Source of the DNA: Paenibacillus borealis
GTDB lineage: Bacteria; Bacillota; Bacilli; Paenibacillales; Paenibacillaceae
Length of the DNA stretch: 64,000 nt
Assembly (NCBI RefSeq): GCF_000758665.1
Contig: NZ_CP009285.1
Span: 4,836,001-4,900,000, forward strand
Reading direction: 5' to 3'
Shown: positions 1-8,752 of the stretch, one piece after another
Layout of the letters: each line of letters opens with the position of its first letter
Position numbering within the stretch: position 1 is the stretch's first letter
Notes under the pieces: generated by a model
Databases searched by the model: none
What the model saw: only the letters and a program-made list of their open reading frames with translations
Told to the model about the DNA's origin: nothing
Position numbers and translations under genes: made by a program

Positions 1-1189
1 GTTTGGCCGGTGCTTTGCCAGGACGGTCTGCCAGCAATGCCAGATTGCTCTTGGACATCGGATAAGCATGATCCTTCACTTCCGGAATCACCTTGCCGAT
101 CAGCTTCTGGATATCCTTCAGGTACGGAATTTCCTCAGCTTCGCACAGCGAGATGGCGATTCCGCTCATTCCCGCACGTCCGGTCCGGCCAATCCGGTGA
201 ACATAAGTTTCCGGAATATTCGGCAGGTTGAAGTTGATGACATGGGACAGCTCATCAATATCAATCCCGCGGGCGGCGATATCTGTAGCTACCAGCACCC
301 GTGTTGCACCGCTCTTGAAGTTTCTCAGCGCATTCTGGCGGTCATTCTGCGATTTGTTGCCGTGAATGGCCTGGGCGGTAATATTGATCCGGGTCAAATC
401 CCGGGTTACCCGGTCAGCCCCGCGTTTGGTGCGGGTGAAGACGAGCGCCGACACGATCGAAGGATCCTGCAGCAGACGGTTCAGCTGATTCTGCTTATTG
501 CCGTTCTCCAGCAAATAAATCGATTGCTCAATTCTGTCCACGGTGGAAGATACCGGAGTAATCTCAATTTTCACCGGGTCCACCAGCAAAGTCTTCACCA
601 GCTGAGAAATCTCCGTCGGCATCGTTGCCGAGAAGAACAGCGTCTGCTTCTTGGCCGGCATCTTGGCTATAATCCGCTTCACATCGTGAATGAAGCCCAT
701 GTCCAGCATGCGGTCCGCTTCATCCAGTACAAGAATCTGCACATGCTGCAGATCCACATGTCTCTGGCTGATCAGATCGATCAGTCTGCCCGGGGTAGCA
801 ATCAGAATATCTGCACCTTGGCTAAGCGCCCGTTCCTGGGCCTTCTGGGATACCCCTCCGACAATCGCTGTCGAGCGGATCGTTGTGAACTTGCTGTATG
901 CCTGAATATTCTCGGAGATTTGCAGAGCAAGCTCTCTGGTCGGTGTCAGAATCAGTGAACGAATACGTTTCGCTCCGCCGGTTCTGGACGGCTGCTGGCT
1001 GAGCAGCTGAATAATCGGTAATGAAAAAGCTGCGGTTTTCCCGGTACCTGTCTGGGCACAACCCAGAATATCTCTGCCGGCCAACGCCGCAGGGATGGAT
1101 TCTTCCTGGATTGGAGTCGGGGATGTATAGTTTTCCAGGCTGAGTGCCTTGAGAATCGGGGGAATCAAGTTCAAATCGTTAAATGTCAT
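1..1189 (-). CDS. DEAD-box ATP-dependent RNA helicase (partial, C-terminus outside window)
   Basis: Superfamily 2 RNA helicase that unwinds RNA duplexes using ATP, in the cytoplasm. The window edge removes the C-terminus; about 396 codons remain, starting at an ATG preceded by AAGGAG. All core motifs can be read in order: Q-motif region, AQTGTGKT (Walker A), PTRELALQ, DEADRMLD (Walker B), SATMP, ATDIAARGID and HRIGRTGRAG. The arrangement resembles RhlE/CshA-type helicases, but the tail that separates subfamilies is missing, so no symbol is given. The gene is preceded by about 240 bp without another clear gene. Helicases of this kind often work with RNase Y, RNase J and PNPase, all also encoded in this window; that link is inference. 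Confidence 0.95.
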   Translation of the reverse strand, partial: MTFNDLNLIPPILKALSLENYTSPTPIQEESIPAALAGRDILGCAQTGTGKTAAFSLPIIQLLSQQPSRTGGAKRIRSLILTPTRELALQISENIQAYSKFTTIRSTAIVGGVSQKAQERALSQGADILIATPGRLIDLISQRHVDLQHVQILVLDEADRMLDMGFIHDVKRIIAKMPAKKQTLFFSATMPTEISQLVKTLLVDPVKIEITPVSSTVDRIEQSIYLLENGNKQNQLNRLLQDPSIVSALVFTRTKRGADRVTRDLTRINITAQAIHGNKSQNDRQNALRNFKSGATRVLVATDIAARGIDIDELSHVINFNLPNIPETYVHRIGRTGRAGMSGIAISLCEAEEIPYLKDIQKLIGKVIPEVKDHAYPMSKSNLALLADRPGKAPAK

Positions 1190-1375
1190 TTTATCTCCTT
1201 AATTTTGAGTACATATATTTAGTAAGTCATTAATCACAATCACTGTATATAGCTTCTGCGGCGTCTCCACATAGCGCCCGTCAAAGTCATAACACATAAT
1301 GATAACACAGAAAAGCAAATAATGAAAACTTTCATTTCTTTATTTTCAGTAAAATTTCAATTTACCTCCAAACAA

Positions 1376-1403
1376 CAAAAAAAGCAGAGGATTTCTCCCC
1401 TGC
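1376..1403 (-). terminator. Rho-independent terminator after pduL
   Basis: On the minus strand a GCAGGGG/CCTCTGC stem (one G-U pair, six-base loop) is followed by a run of seven T. It lies 27 bp past the pduL stop codon. Confidence 0.7.
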
Positions 1404-1429
1404 CCGTTGCCTTGCAATAATATATAAGA

Positions 1430-2002
1430 CTAATCTACGATTTCAGCAGTATCGCCGTTATTGGCACCTGCAGCGTTAGCTTCGTCGGTGTCGATATGCA
1501 TATCAAGCTTGAAATTGTCGGATACACGGGCGATTACGTTCTCCAGCACCAGGCCACGTTCGCCTCCAAGGCGTACCTTCAGGAGCTGCTTGTCGGCAAT
1601 GCCCCAAGCTTCTGCTTCAGAAGTGTGGAAGTGGATGTGACGGGCTGCCACAATGACACCTGTCTCCAGTTCAACTTCACCGGCTGGACCTTTGATAGTA
1701 ATGCCTGGTGTTCCTTCAATATGGCCGGATTCACGTACAGGTGCCTTCACGCCGAGGCTGAATGCGTCTGTGCGCGATACTTCCAGCTGGGAAGCCGGAC
1801 GGGCCGGGCCGAGAATTCTCACTTTGTCGAACTTACCTTTGGTACCGATTACTGCGACTTGCTCATTTGCTGCGAATTGTCCTGGCTGGGAAAGGGGTTT
1901 GAACTCAGTCAATTGGTAACCTGCGCCAAACAATGCTTCCACATGCTCCTGCGTAAGGTGAATATGTCGGGCCGACACACCTACGGATACAGTCTTGCTC
2001 AT
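1430..2002 (-). CDS. pduL: Phosphate propanoyltransferase / phosphotransacetylase PduL
   Basis: PduL-family acyltransferase that exchanges CoA and phosphate on short acyl groups (acetyl or propanoyl). It is unrelated in sequence to classical Pta. The 190-residue length fits stand-alone PduL. Two conserved zinc-site segments are visible: SARHIHLT near the N-terminus and ARHIHFH in the second half. The open frame extends 15 codons further upstream, but AAGGAG sits nine bases before the internal ATG at 2002, so that start is chosen. There are no propanediol-utilisation or microcompartment genes around it. A housekeeping acetate-overflow role is therefore more likely than a microcompartment role (inference). 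Confidence 0.92.
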   Translation of the reverse strand: MSKTVSVGVSARHIHLTQEHVEALFGAGYQLTEFKPLSQPGQFAANEQVAVIGTKGKFDKVRILGPARPASQLEVSRTDAFSLGVKAPVRESGHIEGTPGITIKGPAGEVELETGVIVAARHIHFHTSEAEAWGIADKQLLKVRLGGERGLVLENVIARVSDNFKLDMHIDTDEANAAGANNGDTAEIVD

Positions 2003-2073
2003 TTTTAAGTCACTCCTTGTATTTTCTCTAGTATCTGTACAAGCCACTGAACATTATACATCTTATTACCCAC

Positions 2074-2104
2074 AAAAAAAAAGACCCTCATCACAATGAG
2101 CGCC
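2074..2104 (-). terminator. Terminator after the M19 dipeptidase gene
   Basis: A CTCAT-CACA-ATGAG stem extended by three further pairs around one mismatch. On the minus strand it ends in a run of nine T. Confidence 0.65.
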
Positions 2105-2184
2105 TTTTTTTCGACATTTTACGATCCGATAAATGGATTGTCATAGTTTTGCCATTTTATAATCCCCATGGGGAGGACAACGGA

Positions 2185-3147
2185 TTAAGAACCCGCAGAA
2201 GAAGGCAGATGTGTTCTTAGAAAGGCCAGCGCATTCCCGTACAGCCAGCCTTTTACCTCATCCTCAGGGTAGTACCTCAGCAGCAAATCGGCAAAATCCG
2301 CATATTTCCCCGGATGCTCTAGTCCTTCAACCCACGTCTCAATGCCGTCAAAATCAGAGCCGAACATAAGCTGCTTCGAGCCTCCCAGCGCACCGACATG
2401 TTCAATATGCCTCCGCATATCATCAATCTTCGCCCCTCCCCCATCACGGACGAACCACGGGACAAAGGTTAGCCCCATCCGCCCGTCCATCGCAATCAGC
2501 GCCCGGATTTGCTCGTCACTCAAATTCCGGGGATGACCGCAGATGGCAGCGCTATTAGAATGTGAAGCAATGAACGGACGTTTACTGCGCTCCGCCAGCT
2601 CCCAGAACCCTGCCGGGGCCAGATGGGACACATCCAGCAGCATGCCGCTTCCGTTGCACCACTCAATCAGCTTCCGGCCCAGCTCGGTGAAACCGCCATT
2701 CCGCTGCTCAAGCACACCATCCGCCGCCCAGTTGGCATAATTCCAGGTTATCCCCAGAAAACGCACTCCCAGCTCGAAGCATAGCTGTGCATAGAACAGA
2801 TTGCCCTCCAGGCCTTCCACGCCCTCCAGAGAGAGCATCCCCGAAGCTGAGGCAGTTAGTATCTGTTCATCTGCCTCTTCCTTCCAGCGGAGCCACTGCA
2901 GGCCTCCTGGGACAACTACCTTCTGCCGGAATAATTCAATCTGCCCGAGAACATCCTCAAACTTCGCTCTTCCGCGGTCCGCCGACAAATAAATCGCAAA
3001 AACCTGAAGTTCGACATTCCCCTCCAGCAGCCGTTCTGCCGTCACATCCAGACGAGGATCATTCTTGAAATCCATACCTGGACTCGCCTGCAGCTTGCTT
3101 AAGGCATCGCAATGAAAATCCGCCACGCCCAGCCTCCTGTTACTCAC
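2185..3147 (-). CDS. Membrane dipeptidase family protein (peptidase M19)
   Basis: Zinc-dependent dipeptidase of the renal dipeptidase (M19) family, which hydrolyses dipeptides. Diagnostic segments are FHCDAL near residue 12 (first metal-binding His and Asp), SLEGVEG (metal-bridging Glu), ASHSNSAAICGHPRN (His ligands) and GSDFDG near the C-terminus. The 320-residue length is normal for bacterial members. Translation starts at GTG with AAAGGAG about ten bases upstream. There is no signal peptide, so it is probably cytoplasmic despite the family name. The physiological substrate cannot be inferred. Confidence 0.93.
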   Translation of the reverse strand: MSNRRLGVADFHCDALSKLQASPGMDFKNDPRLDVTAERLLEGNVELQVFAIYLSADRGRAKFEDVLGQIELFRQKVVVPGGLQWLRWKEEADEQILTASASGMLSLEGVEGLEGNLFYAQLCFELGVRFLGITWNYANWAADGVLEQRNGGFTELGRKLIEWCNGSGMLLDVSHLAPAGFWELAERSKRPFIASHSNSAAICGHPRNLSDEQIRALIAMDGRMGLTFVPWFVRDGGGAKIDDMRRHIEHVGALGGSKQLMFGSDFDGIETWVEGLEHPGKYADFADLLLRYYPEDEVKGWLYGNALAFLRTHLPSSAGS

Positions 3148-3247
3148 TAAAGGACAACTCCTTTCGTTTGACTAACCGGTTAACGGAAAGATCTCCTATT
3201 TTCAAGTGTATGCCCCGGCATCAGGGAAGAGACGGGATAGCCAAATA

Positions 3248-3305
3248 ACCCCACAAAGTGGGGCTTTAGCTTCAATGATTAGTCAGAATCTTTGCGGGGT
3301 CCCCC
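3248..3305. repeat. Dispersed imperfect palindrome, copy 1
   Basis: The 58-bp element begins ACCCCACAAAGT and ends CTTTGCGGGGTCCCCC, so its ends are inverted repeats. The same ends occur at 55334-55389, and related forms at 11053-11089 and 11690-11714. It lies between the spoVS terminator and the M19 dipeptidase gene. Confidence 0.65.
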
Positions 3306-3312
3306 AAAAATA

Positions 3313-3339
3313 CAAAAACCTGTTTACAGTGTAAACAGG
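3313..3339 (-). terminator. Terminator after spoVS
   Basis: The stem CCTGTTTAC/GTAAACAGG has a three-base loop and is followed on the minus strand by TTTTTGTATTTTT. It lies 23 bp past the spoVS stop. Confidence 0.9.
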
Positions 3340-3362
3340 CTCAATCTAATAAAGTCATATAG

Positions 3363-3623
3363 TTATCTGGGTTCAACAATAAGTTTGATCGCCGTCCGGT
3401 CTTCCCCATCAATGACTATATCCGTAAAAGCCGGGATACAGATCAAGTCGACTCCGCTAGGTGCGACAAATCCCCGGGCGATGGCAACTGCTTTGACTGC
3501 CTGGTTCAGGGCTCCTGCTCCAATAGCTTGTAGCTCGGCCGATCCACGTTCGCGAAGAACACCTGCTAGTGCGCCAGCAACGGAATTTGGATTGGATTTA
3601 GCTGATACTTTTAATACATCCAT
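3363..3623 (-). CDS. spoVS: Stage V sporulation protein S
   Basis: Small conserved sporulation protein needed in B. subtilis for coat assembly and progression past stage V; its fold is Alba-like. The 86-residue length and the sequence starting MDVLKVSAKSNP with the GAGALNQAVKA core are typical. The start ATG follows GGGGAGG at nine bases. The position downstream of rny-ymdB is the conserved Firmicutes context. A candidate SigH promoter lies upstream at 3678-3706, agreeing with the SigH dependence known for B. subtilis spoVS. Confidence 0.97.
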   Translation of the reverse strand: MDVLKVSAKSNPNSVAGALAGVLRERGSAELQAIGAGALNQAVKAVAIARGFVAPSGVDLICIPAFTDIVIDGEDRTAIKLIVEPR

Positions 3624-3677
3624 AGTAAGTACCTCCCCTGGGAAAATGATGGTGTTCTTCTTCCACTACAGTAGATG

Positions 3678-3706
3678 TTATTCGCGAGAGAAGAATTAAT
3701 TCCTTC
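3678..3706 (-). promoter_or_regulatory. Candidate SigH promoter of spoVS
   Basis: On the minus strand GAAGGAATT is followed after 11 bases by CGCGAATAA. This matches the SigH pattern RnAGGAwww ... RnnGAATww except for one base at the -10 edge. It lies 55 bp upstream of the spoVS start. Confidence 0.6.
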
Positions 3707-3824
3707 TTTTTGCGGACCACTCCGGAGAAATTAGTTCAAAAGATACTCTTTTTCGATATAATAAATATCACACTTTACCCAAAACAAACGATTTTTCCCG
3801 ATATCCTATTTCTTTGTAAATCCT

Positions 3825-4619
3825 CTAGCTCATCACCCATTCATCTTCACGCAGCCGGATCTTCTCCAGTCGTGTCGCTTTACCCGTAGTTTCATCAAGT
3901 TCTGCAAATAAACCGTGCAGCTGCCATTTGCCTTCGTCGACTACAAACCGGGAGGGAAGCTGAGTTGTAAATTTATAGATGATCGCATCCTTTTCCATAC
4001 CCAGAATTCCTTCTCTTGAACCAACCATGCCGGCATCCGTCAAGTAGGCAGTACCCCCGGGCAGGATAACATCGTCATTACTCTGGACATGAGTGTGCGT
4101 ACCTACAACAATTGAGGCAAGGCCATCCATGAAATAGCCCATTGCTATTTTTTCGGAGGTAGCTTCAGCATGGAAATCAACCAGAATACATTTATGCTCT
4201 CGGCGCAGCTCTTCCACAATCTCCTCGCCTATGCGGAAAGGATCATCAATCGCCGGAAGGAAGGTGCGGCCCTGTAAGTTGACAATCGCCAGCTGTTTGC
4301 CGTTTCCTTTAACGACTGTGTACCCTCTGCCCGGAGTCCCCGGCGGGAAGTTAGCCGGACGGATGATCCGCGGCTCGTCATCGATGAACTCAAAGATATC
4401 CTTGTTGTCCCAGGTGTGATTACCCATCGTAATCCCGTGCACACCCCAGTTGAAAAATTCATTGGCTATAGCCGCTGTGATTCCTCTGCCGGCTGCTGCA
4501 TTCTCACCATTGGCAATGATAATATGCGGCTGATATTTACTTTTCAGGGATGGCAGCATTTCACGCAGCGCTTTTCTGCCCGTATTACCTACGATGTCAC
4601 CGATAAATAAAACTTTAAT
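3825..4619 (-). CDS. ymdB: YmdB-family metallophosphoesterase, apparent ATT start
   Basis: Dinuclear-metal phosphodiesterase of the YmdB family; in B. subtilis it affects cyclic nucleotide levels, motility and biofilm decisions. Motifs visible are FIGDIVGN at the N-terminus (metal-binding Asp), NGENAAAGRG, MGNHTWDN and VGTHTHVQSND. The first ATG in frame (4559) would delete the GD metal ligand, so the true start must lie upstream. The only well-placed codon is ATT at 4619, eight bases after AGGAGG, giving 264 residues, the family length. The gene is downstream of rny as in other Firmicutes, separated here by a tandem repeat. The function call is firm; the start codon is inferred. Confidence 0.93.
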   Translation of the reverse strand: MKVLFIGDIVGNTGRKALREMLPSLKSKYQPHIIIANGENAAAGRGITAAIANEFFNWGVHGITMGNHTWDNKDIFEFIDDEPRIIRPANFPPGTPGRGYTVVKGNGKQLAIVNLQGRTFLPAIDDPFRIGEEIVEELRREHKCILVDFHAEATSEKIAMGYFMDGLASIVVGTHTHVQSNDDVILPGGTAYLTDAGMVGSREGILGMEKDAIIYKFTTQLPSRFVVDEGKWQLHGLFAELDETTGKATRLEKIRLREDEWVMS

Positions 4620-4636
4620 GATTTTCTCCTCCTAAA

Positions 4637-4834
4637 AGTTTTGTAAGCATAAGCTTCTTGGATTTTACTTCGTACAAAACTCGCTTCGGAAGCATACACT
4701 TAAGTTTTGTAAGCATACGCTTCTTGGATTTTACTTCGTACAAAACTCGCTTCGGAAGCATACACTTAAGTTTTGTAAGCATAAGCTTCTTGGATCTTAA
4801 TTTCGTACAAAACTATTTCATAAGCATAATTTCA
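4637..4834. repeat. 66-bp tandem repeat, about three copies
   Basis: Copies begin with AGTTTTGTAAGCATA at 4637, 4703 and 4769, an exact 66-bp period. Copies one and two are nearly identical; copy three diverges in its second half. Each unit contains TTTTGTA and TACAAAA as inverted arms about 30 bp apart, plus AAGCATA at both ends, so each could form a hairpin. Confidence 0.9.
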
Positions 4835-4911
4835 CCGTTTCTGCTTCATTCCAAACTCCAGCTTATCCGCCAGCCTAAGGCTCAGCCCGTGCGGCTGCTG
4901 GAGGTATGCAA

Positions 4912-4935
4912 GAAAAAAGGCCCCGCAGGGGGGCC
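4912..4935 (-). terminator. Terminator after rny
   Basis: A GGCCCC/GGGGCC stem with a five-base loop is followed on the minus strand by TTTTTT. It lies 12 bp past the rny stop, which suggests that ymdB depends on readthrough or on its own promoter. Confidence 0.85.
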
Positions 4936-4946
4936 GATTTCCTTGC

Positions 4947-6488
4947 TTATTTAGCGTATTCTACAGCGCGTGTCTCGCGGATAACCGTAACCTTGATATG
5001 ACCCGGATAATCCAGCTCACTCTCGATCATCTTCGTAATGTCACGGGCCAGACGGAATGCTTCCGCATCGTCAATCTTCTCTGGCTGTACCATTACGCGG
5101 ACCTCACGGCCTGCTTGGATAGCGTAGGATTTCTCGACGCCTTCAAAGGACTCGGAGATCTCCTCCAGCTTCTCCAGACGTTTGATGTACGTTTCCAGGG
5201 TTTCGCGGCGTGCACCGGGACGTGCAGCTGACAATGCATCAGCAGCTCCGACCAGCATCGCAATCACCGAGGTAGCTTCGACATCTCCGTGATGGGACGC
5301 GATACTGTTGATAACCACCGGATGTTCTTTGTACTTCTTCGCCAGTTCGACGCCGATTTCAACATGCGAACCTTCCACTTCATGATCAAGCGCTTTGCCG
5401 ATATCATGCAGCAGACCGGCACGTTTTGCAAGCACGATGTCTTCCCCAAGCTCACCGGCCATAAGTCCAGTCAAATAAGCAACCTCCATGGAGTGCTTAA
5501 GTACGTTTTGACCGTAGCTCGTACGGAATTTCAGACGGCCCAGAATTTTGATCAGATCCGGGTGCAAGCCGTGAACGCCAACCTCGAAGGTAGCCTGCTC
5601 ACCGTATTCACGAATCCGCTCATCCACTTCTTTGCGGGATTTCTCTACCATTTCTTCAATCCGTGCCGGATGGATACGTCCGTCAGCCACCAGTTTCTCA
5701 AGTGCCGTACGGGCCACTTCACGGCGGATCGGATCAAATCCTGACAGTATAACCGCTTCCGGCGTATCATCAATAATGAGATCAATCCCCGTAAGAGTTT
5801 CCAGAGCGCGGATGTTACGGCCTTCGCGGCCAATAATCCGGCCTTTCATCTCTTCATTCGGCAATGTAACTACAGATACCGTGGTTTCTGCCACATGATC
5901 AGCTGCACAGCGTTGAATAGCCAAAGTAATAATCTCGCGGGCTTTCTTGTCCGCTTCTTCCTTGGCCTGCTGTTCTATTTCCTTAATCATCTGAGCAGTT
6001 TCATGGCGAACTTCCTGTTCCACATTACTGAGAATGATACTTCTTGCATCATCGATGCTCAGATTGGAGATACGCTCTAGTTCAGTAACCTGATTTTTGT
6101 AAATAACATCAATTTGCTGTTGGGTTTCATCAATTCGTTTCTCTTTGTTAGCTACTTGTTCTTCTTTTCGTTCAAGCGATTCCATTTTTTTATCCAGCGA
6201 TTCTTCCTTTTGCAGCAAACGTCTCTCTTGCCGTTGGATTTCATTCCGACGTTCACGAGTTTCTTTCTCAGCTTCGGTACGGATTCTATGAACTTCGTCC
6301 TTAGCCTCGAGTACCGTTTCCTTCTTCAGCGCCTCCGCCTCTTTCTTCGCGTTCTCCACGATGACTACGGCTTCTTTCTCTGCGCTGGAAATCTTAGCTT
6401 CTGCAAGGGATTTACGAATAAAATAACCGAATCCAAAGAATGCTGCAGCTACAACGAGAACGATAATGACCCAGATCACTGTTTCCAT
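4947..6488 (-). CDS. rny: Ribonuclease Y
   Basis: Membrane-anchored endoribonuclease that initiates mRNA decay in Firmicutes. Domain order fits exactly: an N-terminal membrane helix (about residues 3-25), a long charged coiled coil (about 30-200), a KH domain containing [15 protein letters not shown] (about 215-280), and an HD domain with LLHDIGKA and SHHGD (about 330-430). The 513-residue length is standard. The start ATG follows GAGGAGG at eight bases. A predicted promoter at 6734-6763 gives a leader of about 240 nt with a terminator-like hairpin, so expression may be controlled in the leader. Confidence 0.98.
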   Translation of the reverse strand: METVIWVIIVLVVAAAFFGFGYFIRKSLAEAKISSAEKEAVVIVENAKKEAEALKKETVLEAKDEVHRIRTEAEKETRERRNEIQRQERRLLQKEESLDKKMESLERKEEQVANKEKRIDETQQQIDVIYKNQVTELERISNLSIDDARSIILSNVEQEVRHETAQMIKEIEQQAKEEADKKAREIITLAIQRCAADHVAETTVSVVTLPNEEMKGRIIGREGRNIRALETLTGIDLIIDDTPEAVILSGFDPIRREVARTALEKLVADGRIHPARIEEMVEKSRKEVDERIREYGEQATFEVGVHGLHPDLIKILGRLKFRTSYGQNVLKHSMEVAYLTGLMAGELGEDIVLAKRAGLLHDIGKALDHEVEGSHVEIGVELAKKYKEHPVVINSIASHHGDVEATSVIAMLVGAADALSAARPGARRETLETYIKRLEKLEEISESFEGVEKSYAIQAGREVRVMVQPEKIDDAEAFRLARDITKMIESELDYPGHIKVTVIRETRAVEYAK

Positions 6489-6569
6489 CTGTTCACCTCC
6501 TCGTTGATTCCTCCAAGGTTTCTCCTTGGGTATTTGTGCAGTTGTTAAACTATCCGTTCATCACCATAC

Positions 6570-6592
6570 AAAAAACCGGTAATACACCGATT
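6570..6592 (-). terminator. Terminator-like hairpin within rny leader
   Basis: On the minus strand AATCGGT-GTATT-ACCGGTT (one G-U pair) is followed by TTTTG. It lies about 85 bp upstream of the rny start and about 140 bp after the predicted transcription start, so it could act as an attenuator. Confidence 0.5.
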
Positions 6593-6733
6593 GCCATACT
6601 GCACATGCTGCACATGCACACTGCCCGCCTTATCCGGCGATTACATTTCATATGAGTTGTACGCGAACCGGAACATAAGAGTCTGCTTTTTGGGAAGGAA
6701 AAAGGATTCTTAGTTTATGCCGATTCATGTTAT

Positions 6734-6763
6734 ATTTTATTATTTATAAAAAGACATTGTCAA
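6734..6763 (-). promoter_or_regulatory. SigA promoter of rny
   Basis: Minus-strand TTGACA at 6763-6758 and TAAAAT at 6739-6734 are separated by 18 bp. The -35 is a perfect consensus and the spacer is AT-rich. Confidence 0.7.
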
Positions 6764-6795
6764 GAGAGTCGATAACCGCATTAAAGTCAAGAGAA

Positions 6796-7530
6796 TCAAT
6801 CCAGATCGAAAATCTCCTCTTCTTCCCCCTCAGAATCCTCTTCCTCACGTAGAATCTGGATCACCTGGCGCACCATTTCACCCGAGAATCCTCTGCGCAT
6901 TAGAAAGGCTCCTGTCTTCCGGCGTTTATCATTTATATCTCCCCGGAGCAAATTCCATTTCTTCCGCCCGGTCTGCAGCGCACTCTCCATTTCCTGCTCA
7001 GGGGTGATCTGATCCAGCGCTTCAGAGATCAGCGATTTATCAATCCCCTTCTCGCGCAGCTCCTGGCGGATCCACATTTTGCCCTTACGCTGGTTCGTTA
7101 TGCGCTGTTCCGCCCACTGCTTGGCATACAGAGGATCATCCAGAAGCCTCTCCTCCTGCAGCCGCAGCAGAACTTCGGCAATAACAGTCTCCCCTATTTC
7201 CTTCTCCCGTAAACGGCGGGCCATTTCCTGTGCCGTTCTGGGCTTACGTTCCAGATATCTCAGACCTTCTACGTAGGCCCGCTGGCGTTCGTCTGCTGCA
7301 ACAATCTCCTCAAGATCAGCCTTCACAAAAGTACTTCCGGAAATCATCCGGTATTTAATCATGACATCTTCATGAACAGTCATGTTATAGGCACCGAAAT
7401 GAATCAAATAACGGTAGTTCGACTTCTTCAGACGCTCTACACGCGTAATTACAAGCTCTTCATCTTCGGGGAAATCGGCCAGGACCTGCACATCCTGGTC
7501 ATCCGGCTCAGAATCCAATTGAATCACCAT
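6796..7530 (-). CDS. recX: Regulatory protein RecX
   Basis: Modulator of RecA filament activity. The 244-residue length fits the long Firmicutes form. After an N-terminal extension, three RecX three-helix repeats can be recognised: YLERKPRTAQEMARRLREK, LLDDPLYAKQWAEQRI with the following QELREKGI, and the C-terminal RRKTGAFLMRRGFSGEMV. It lies directly downstream of recA, separated by a terminator hairpin, an arrangement that in many bacteria limits recX to a fraction of recA transcripts. The acidic C-terminal tail (EEEDSEGEEEEIFDLD) is unusual but short. Confidence 0.93.
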   Translation of the reverse strand: MVIQLDSEPDDQDVQVLADFPEDEELVITRVERLKKSNYRYLIHFGAYNMTVHEDVMIKYRMISGSTFVKADLEEIVAADERQRAYVEGLRYLERKPRTAQEMARRLREKEIGETVIAEVLLRLQEERLLDDPLYAKQWAEQRITNQRKGKMWIRQELREKGIDKSLISEALDQITPEQEMESALQTGRKKWNLLRGDINDKRRKTGAFLMRRGFSGEMVRQVIQILREEEDSEGEEEEIFDLD

Positions 7531-7580
7531 AACTGTTACTCACCTCATTAACATAGACAGAATGCCTGTTTAATTTATGA

Positions 7581-7611
7581 AAAAGCGCCCTGCTCATTCA
7601 TCACAGGGCGC
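7581..7611 (-). terminator. Terminator between recA and recX
   Basis: A GCGCCCTG/CAGGGCGC stem is followed on the minus strand by TTTTTCAT. It would reduce transcription into recX. Confidence 0.85.
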
Positions 7612-7659
7612 CTTATATCTTATCTTCATTATTAAATTACTAAGGACCTGAAGATTACA

Positions 7660-8724
7660 TTATTCAATCTCAAGCAGTAATTTCTCTTCTTCCTCTTGCT
7701 CTGCAACAACATCAGCTTCCGTTGGTGCAGCTACCAGAGTAGATAAGTTACTTGCTTCGCGGATCTTATTCTCGATCAGCAGGGCAATATCCTGATGTTC
7801 CTTCAGGAACTGCTTGGAGTTCTCACGGCCTTGGCCAAGACGCTCACCCTCGTAAGAATACCAGGCACCGCTCTTGTTGACGATATCCATCTCAGTACCG
7901 ATATCCACAAGGCTTCCCTCTCTGGAAATCCCTTCACCGTACATAATATCCACATCCGCTTGCTTAAACGGAGGCGCTACCTTGTTCTTCACGACCTTGA
8001 TCTTAGTACGGTTACCCACTACATCGTTACCCATCTTGATACTCTCTACCCGGCGTACATCCAAACGAACGGAGGAATAGAATTTCAGAGCGCGTCCACC
8101 CGGAGTGGTCTCAGGGTTACCGAACATAACACCGATCTTCTCACGAAGCTGGTTAATGAAGATTGCAATGGTGTTGGATTTGTTAATGGCACCAGACAGC
8201 TTACGCAATGCCTGGGACATCAGACGGGCCTGCAAACCTACGTGGGAATCTCCCATGTCGCCTTCAATTTCGGCCTTCGGCACCAATGCGGCAACGGAGT
8301 CCACAACGATGATGTCTACAGCTCCACTGCGAACGAGCGCTTCAGCAATTTCCAGTGCCTGTTCGCCCGTATCCGGCTGGGATAGCAGCAATTCATCAAT
8401 GTTAACGCCAAGCGCATTGGCATATTTAGGGTCAAGCGCATGCTCGGCATCGATGAAAGCAGCTTGTCCGCCAAGCTTCTGTACTTCTGCGATAGCATGA
8501 AGAGCAACTGTCGTCTTACCGGATGATTCCGGTCCGTATACTTCAATAATGCGTCCTTTGGGAAGTCCGCCAATACCTAGTGCAATATCAAGTGCCAAAG
8601 ATCCGCTAGGTACAACTTCCACTTTCATGTGAGTGGATTCTCCCAGTTTCATGATCGAACCTTTACCGAATTGTTTTTCTATTTGACGAAGCGCCATATC
8701 AAGCGCTGCACGACGATCTGACAA
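7660..8724 (-). CDS. recA: Recombinase RecA
   Basis: ATP-dependent strand-exchange protein of homologous recombination and co-protease for LexA. The 354-residue length is standard. Walker [10 protein letters not shown] (about residue 65), the [12 protein letters not shown]alker B strand, the L2-adjacent [20 protein letters not shown] segment and an acidic C-terminus are all present. Translation starts at TTG, with GAAGGAA about ten bases upstream; the product begins [20 protein letters not shown], a typical RecA N-terminus. An SOS box lies upstream at 8794-8807 next to a matching promoter. The order pgsA-cinA-recA-recX is conserved in Bacilli. Confidence 0.99.
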   Translation of the reverse strand: MSDRRAALDMALRQIEKQFGKGSIMKLGESTHMKVEVVPSGSLALDIALGIGGLPKGRIIEVYGPESSGKTTVALHAIAEVQKLGGQAAFIDAEHALDPKYANALGVNIDELLLSQPDTGEQALEIAEALVRSGAVDIIVVDSVAALVPKAEIEGDMGDSHVGLQARLMSQALRKLSGAINKSNTIAIFINQLREKIGVMFGNPETTPGGRALKFYSSVRLDVRRVESIKMGNDVVGNRTKIKVVKNKVAPPFKQADVDIMYGEGISREGSLVDIGTEMDIVNKSGAWYSYEGERLGQGRENSKQFLKEHQDIALLIENKIREASNLSTLVAAPTEADVVAEQEEEEKLLLEIE

Positions 8725-8752
8725 TCAGACCACTTCCTTCACTGTTTATAGT

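Larger units (their letters stand above)
4620..4946. other. rny-ymdB intergenic region with tandem repeat and terminator
   Basis: This 327-bp stretch holds, from low to high coordinate, the ymdB ribosome binding site (AGGAGG at 4628-4633), a 66-bp tandem repeat (4637-4834), and the rny terminator (4912-4935). The plus-strand frame at 4658-4954 arises because 66 is a multiple of three and is not considered a gene. Confidence 0.8.
6489..6795 (-). other. Long rny leader and promoter region
   Basis: This 307-bp stretch between recX and rny holds a strong promoter (6734-6763), a duplicated CATGTGCAG sequence, a terminator-like hairpin (6570-6592) and a CCAAGG/CCTTGG stem just upstream of the rny ribosome binding site. 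No coding frame in it looks real. Confidence 0.7.

Noticed and set aside
3248..3305. Insertion sequence remnant
   Set aside because: No transposase fragment or target duplication seen; better described as a small palindromic repeat.
4658..4954. 98-codon plus-strand frame with repeated FTSYKTRFGSIHLS
   Set aside because: Produced by the 66-bp tandem repeat, which is 22 codons; no ribosome binding site and it runs into the rny terminator.
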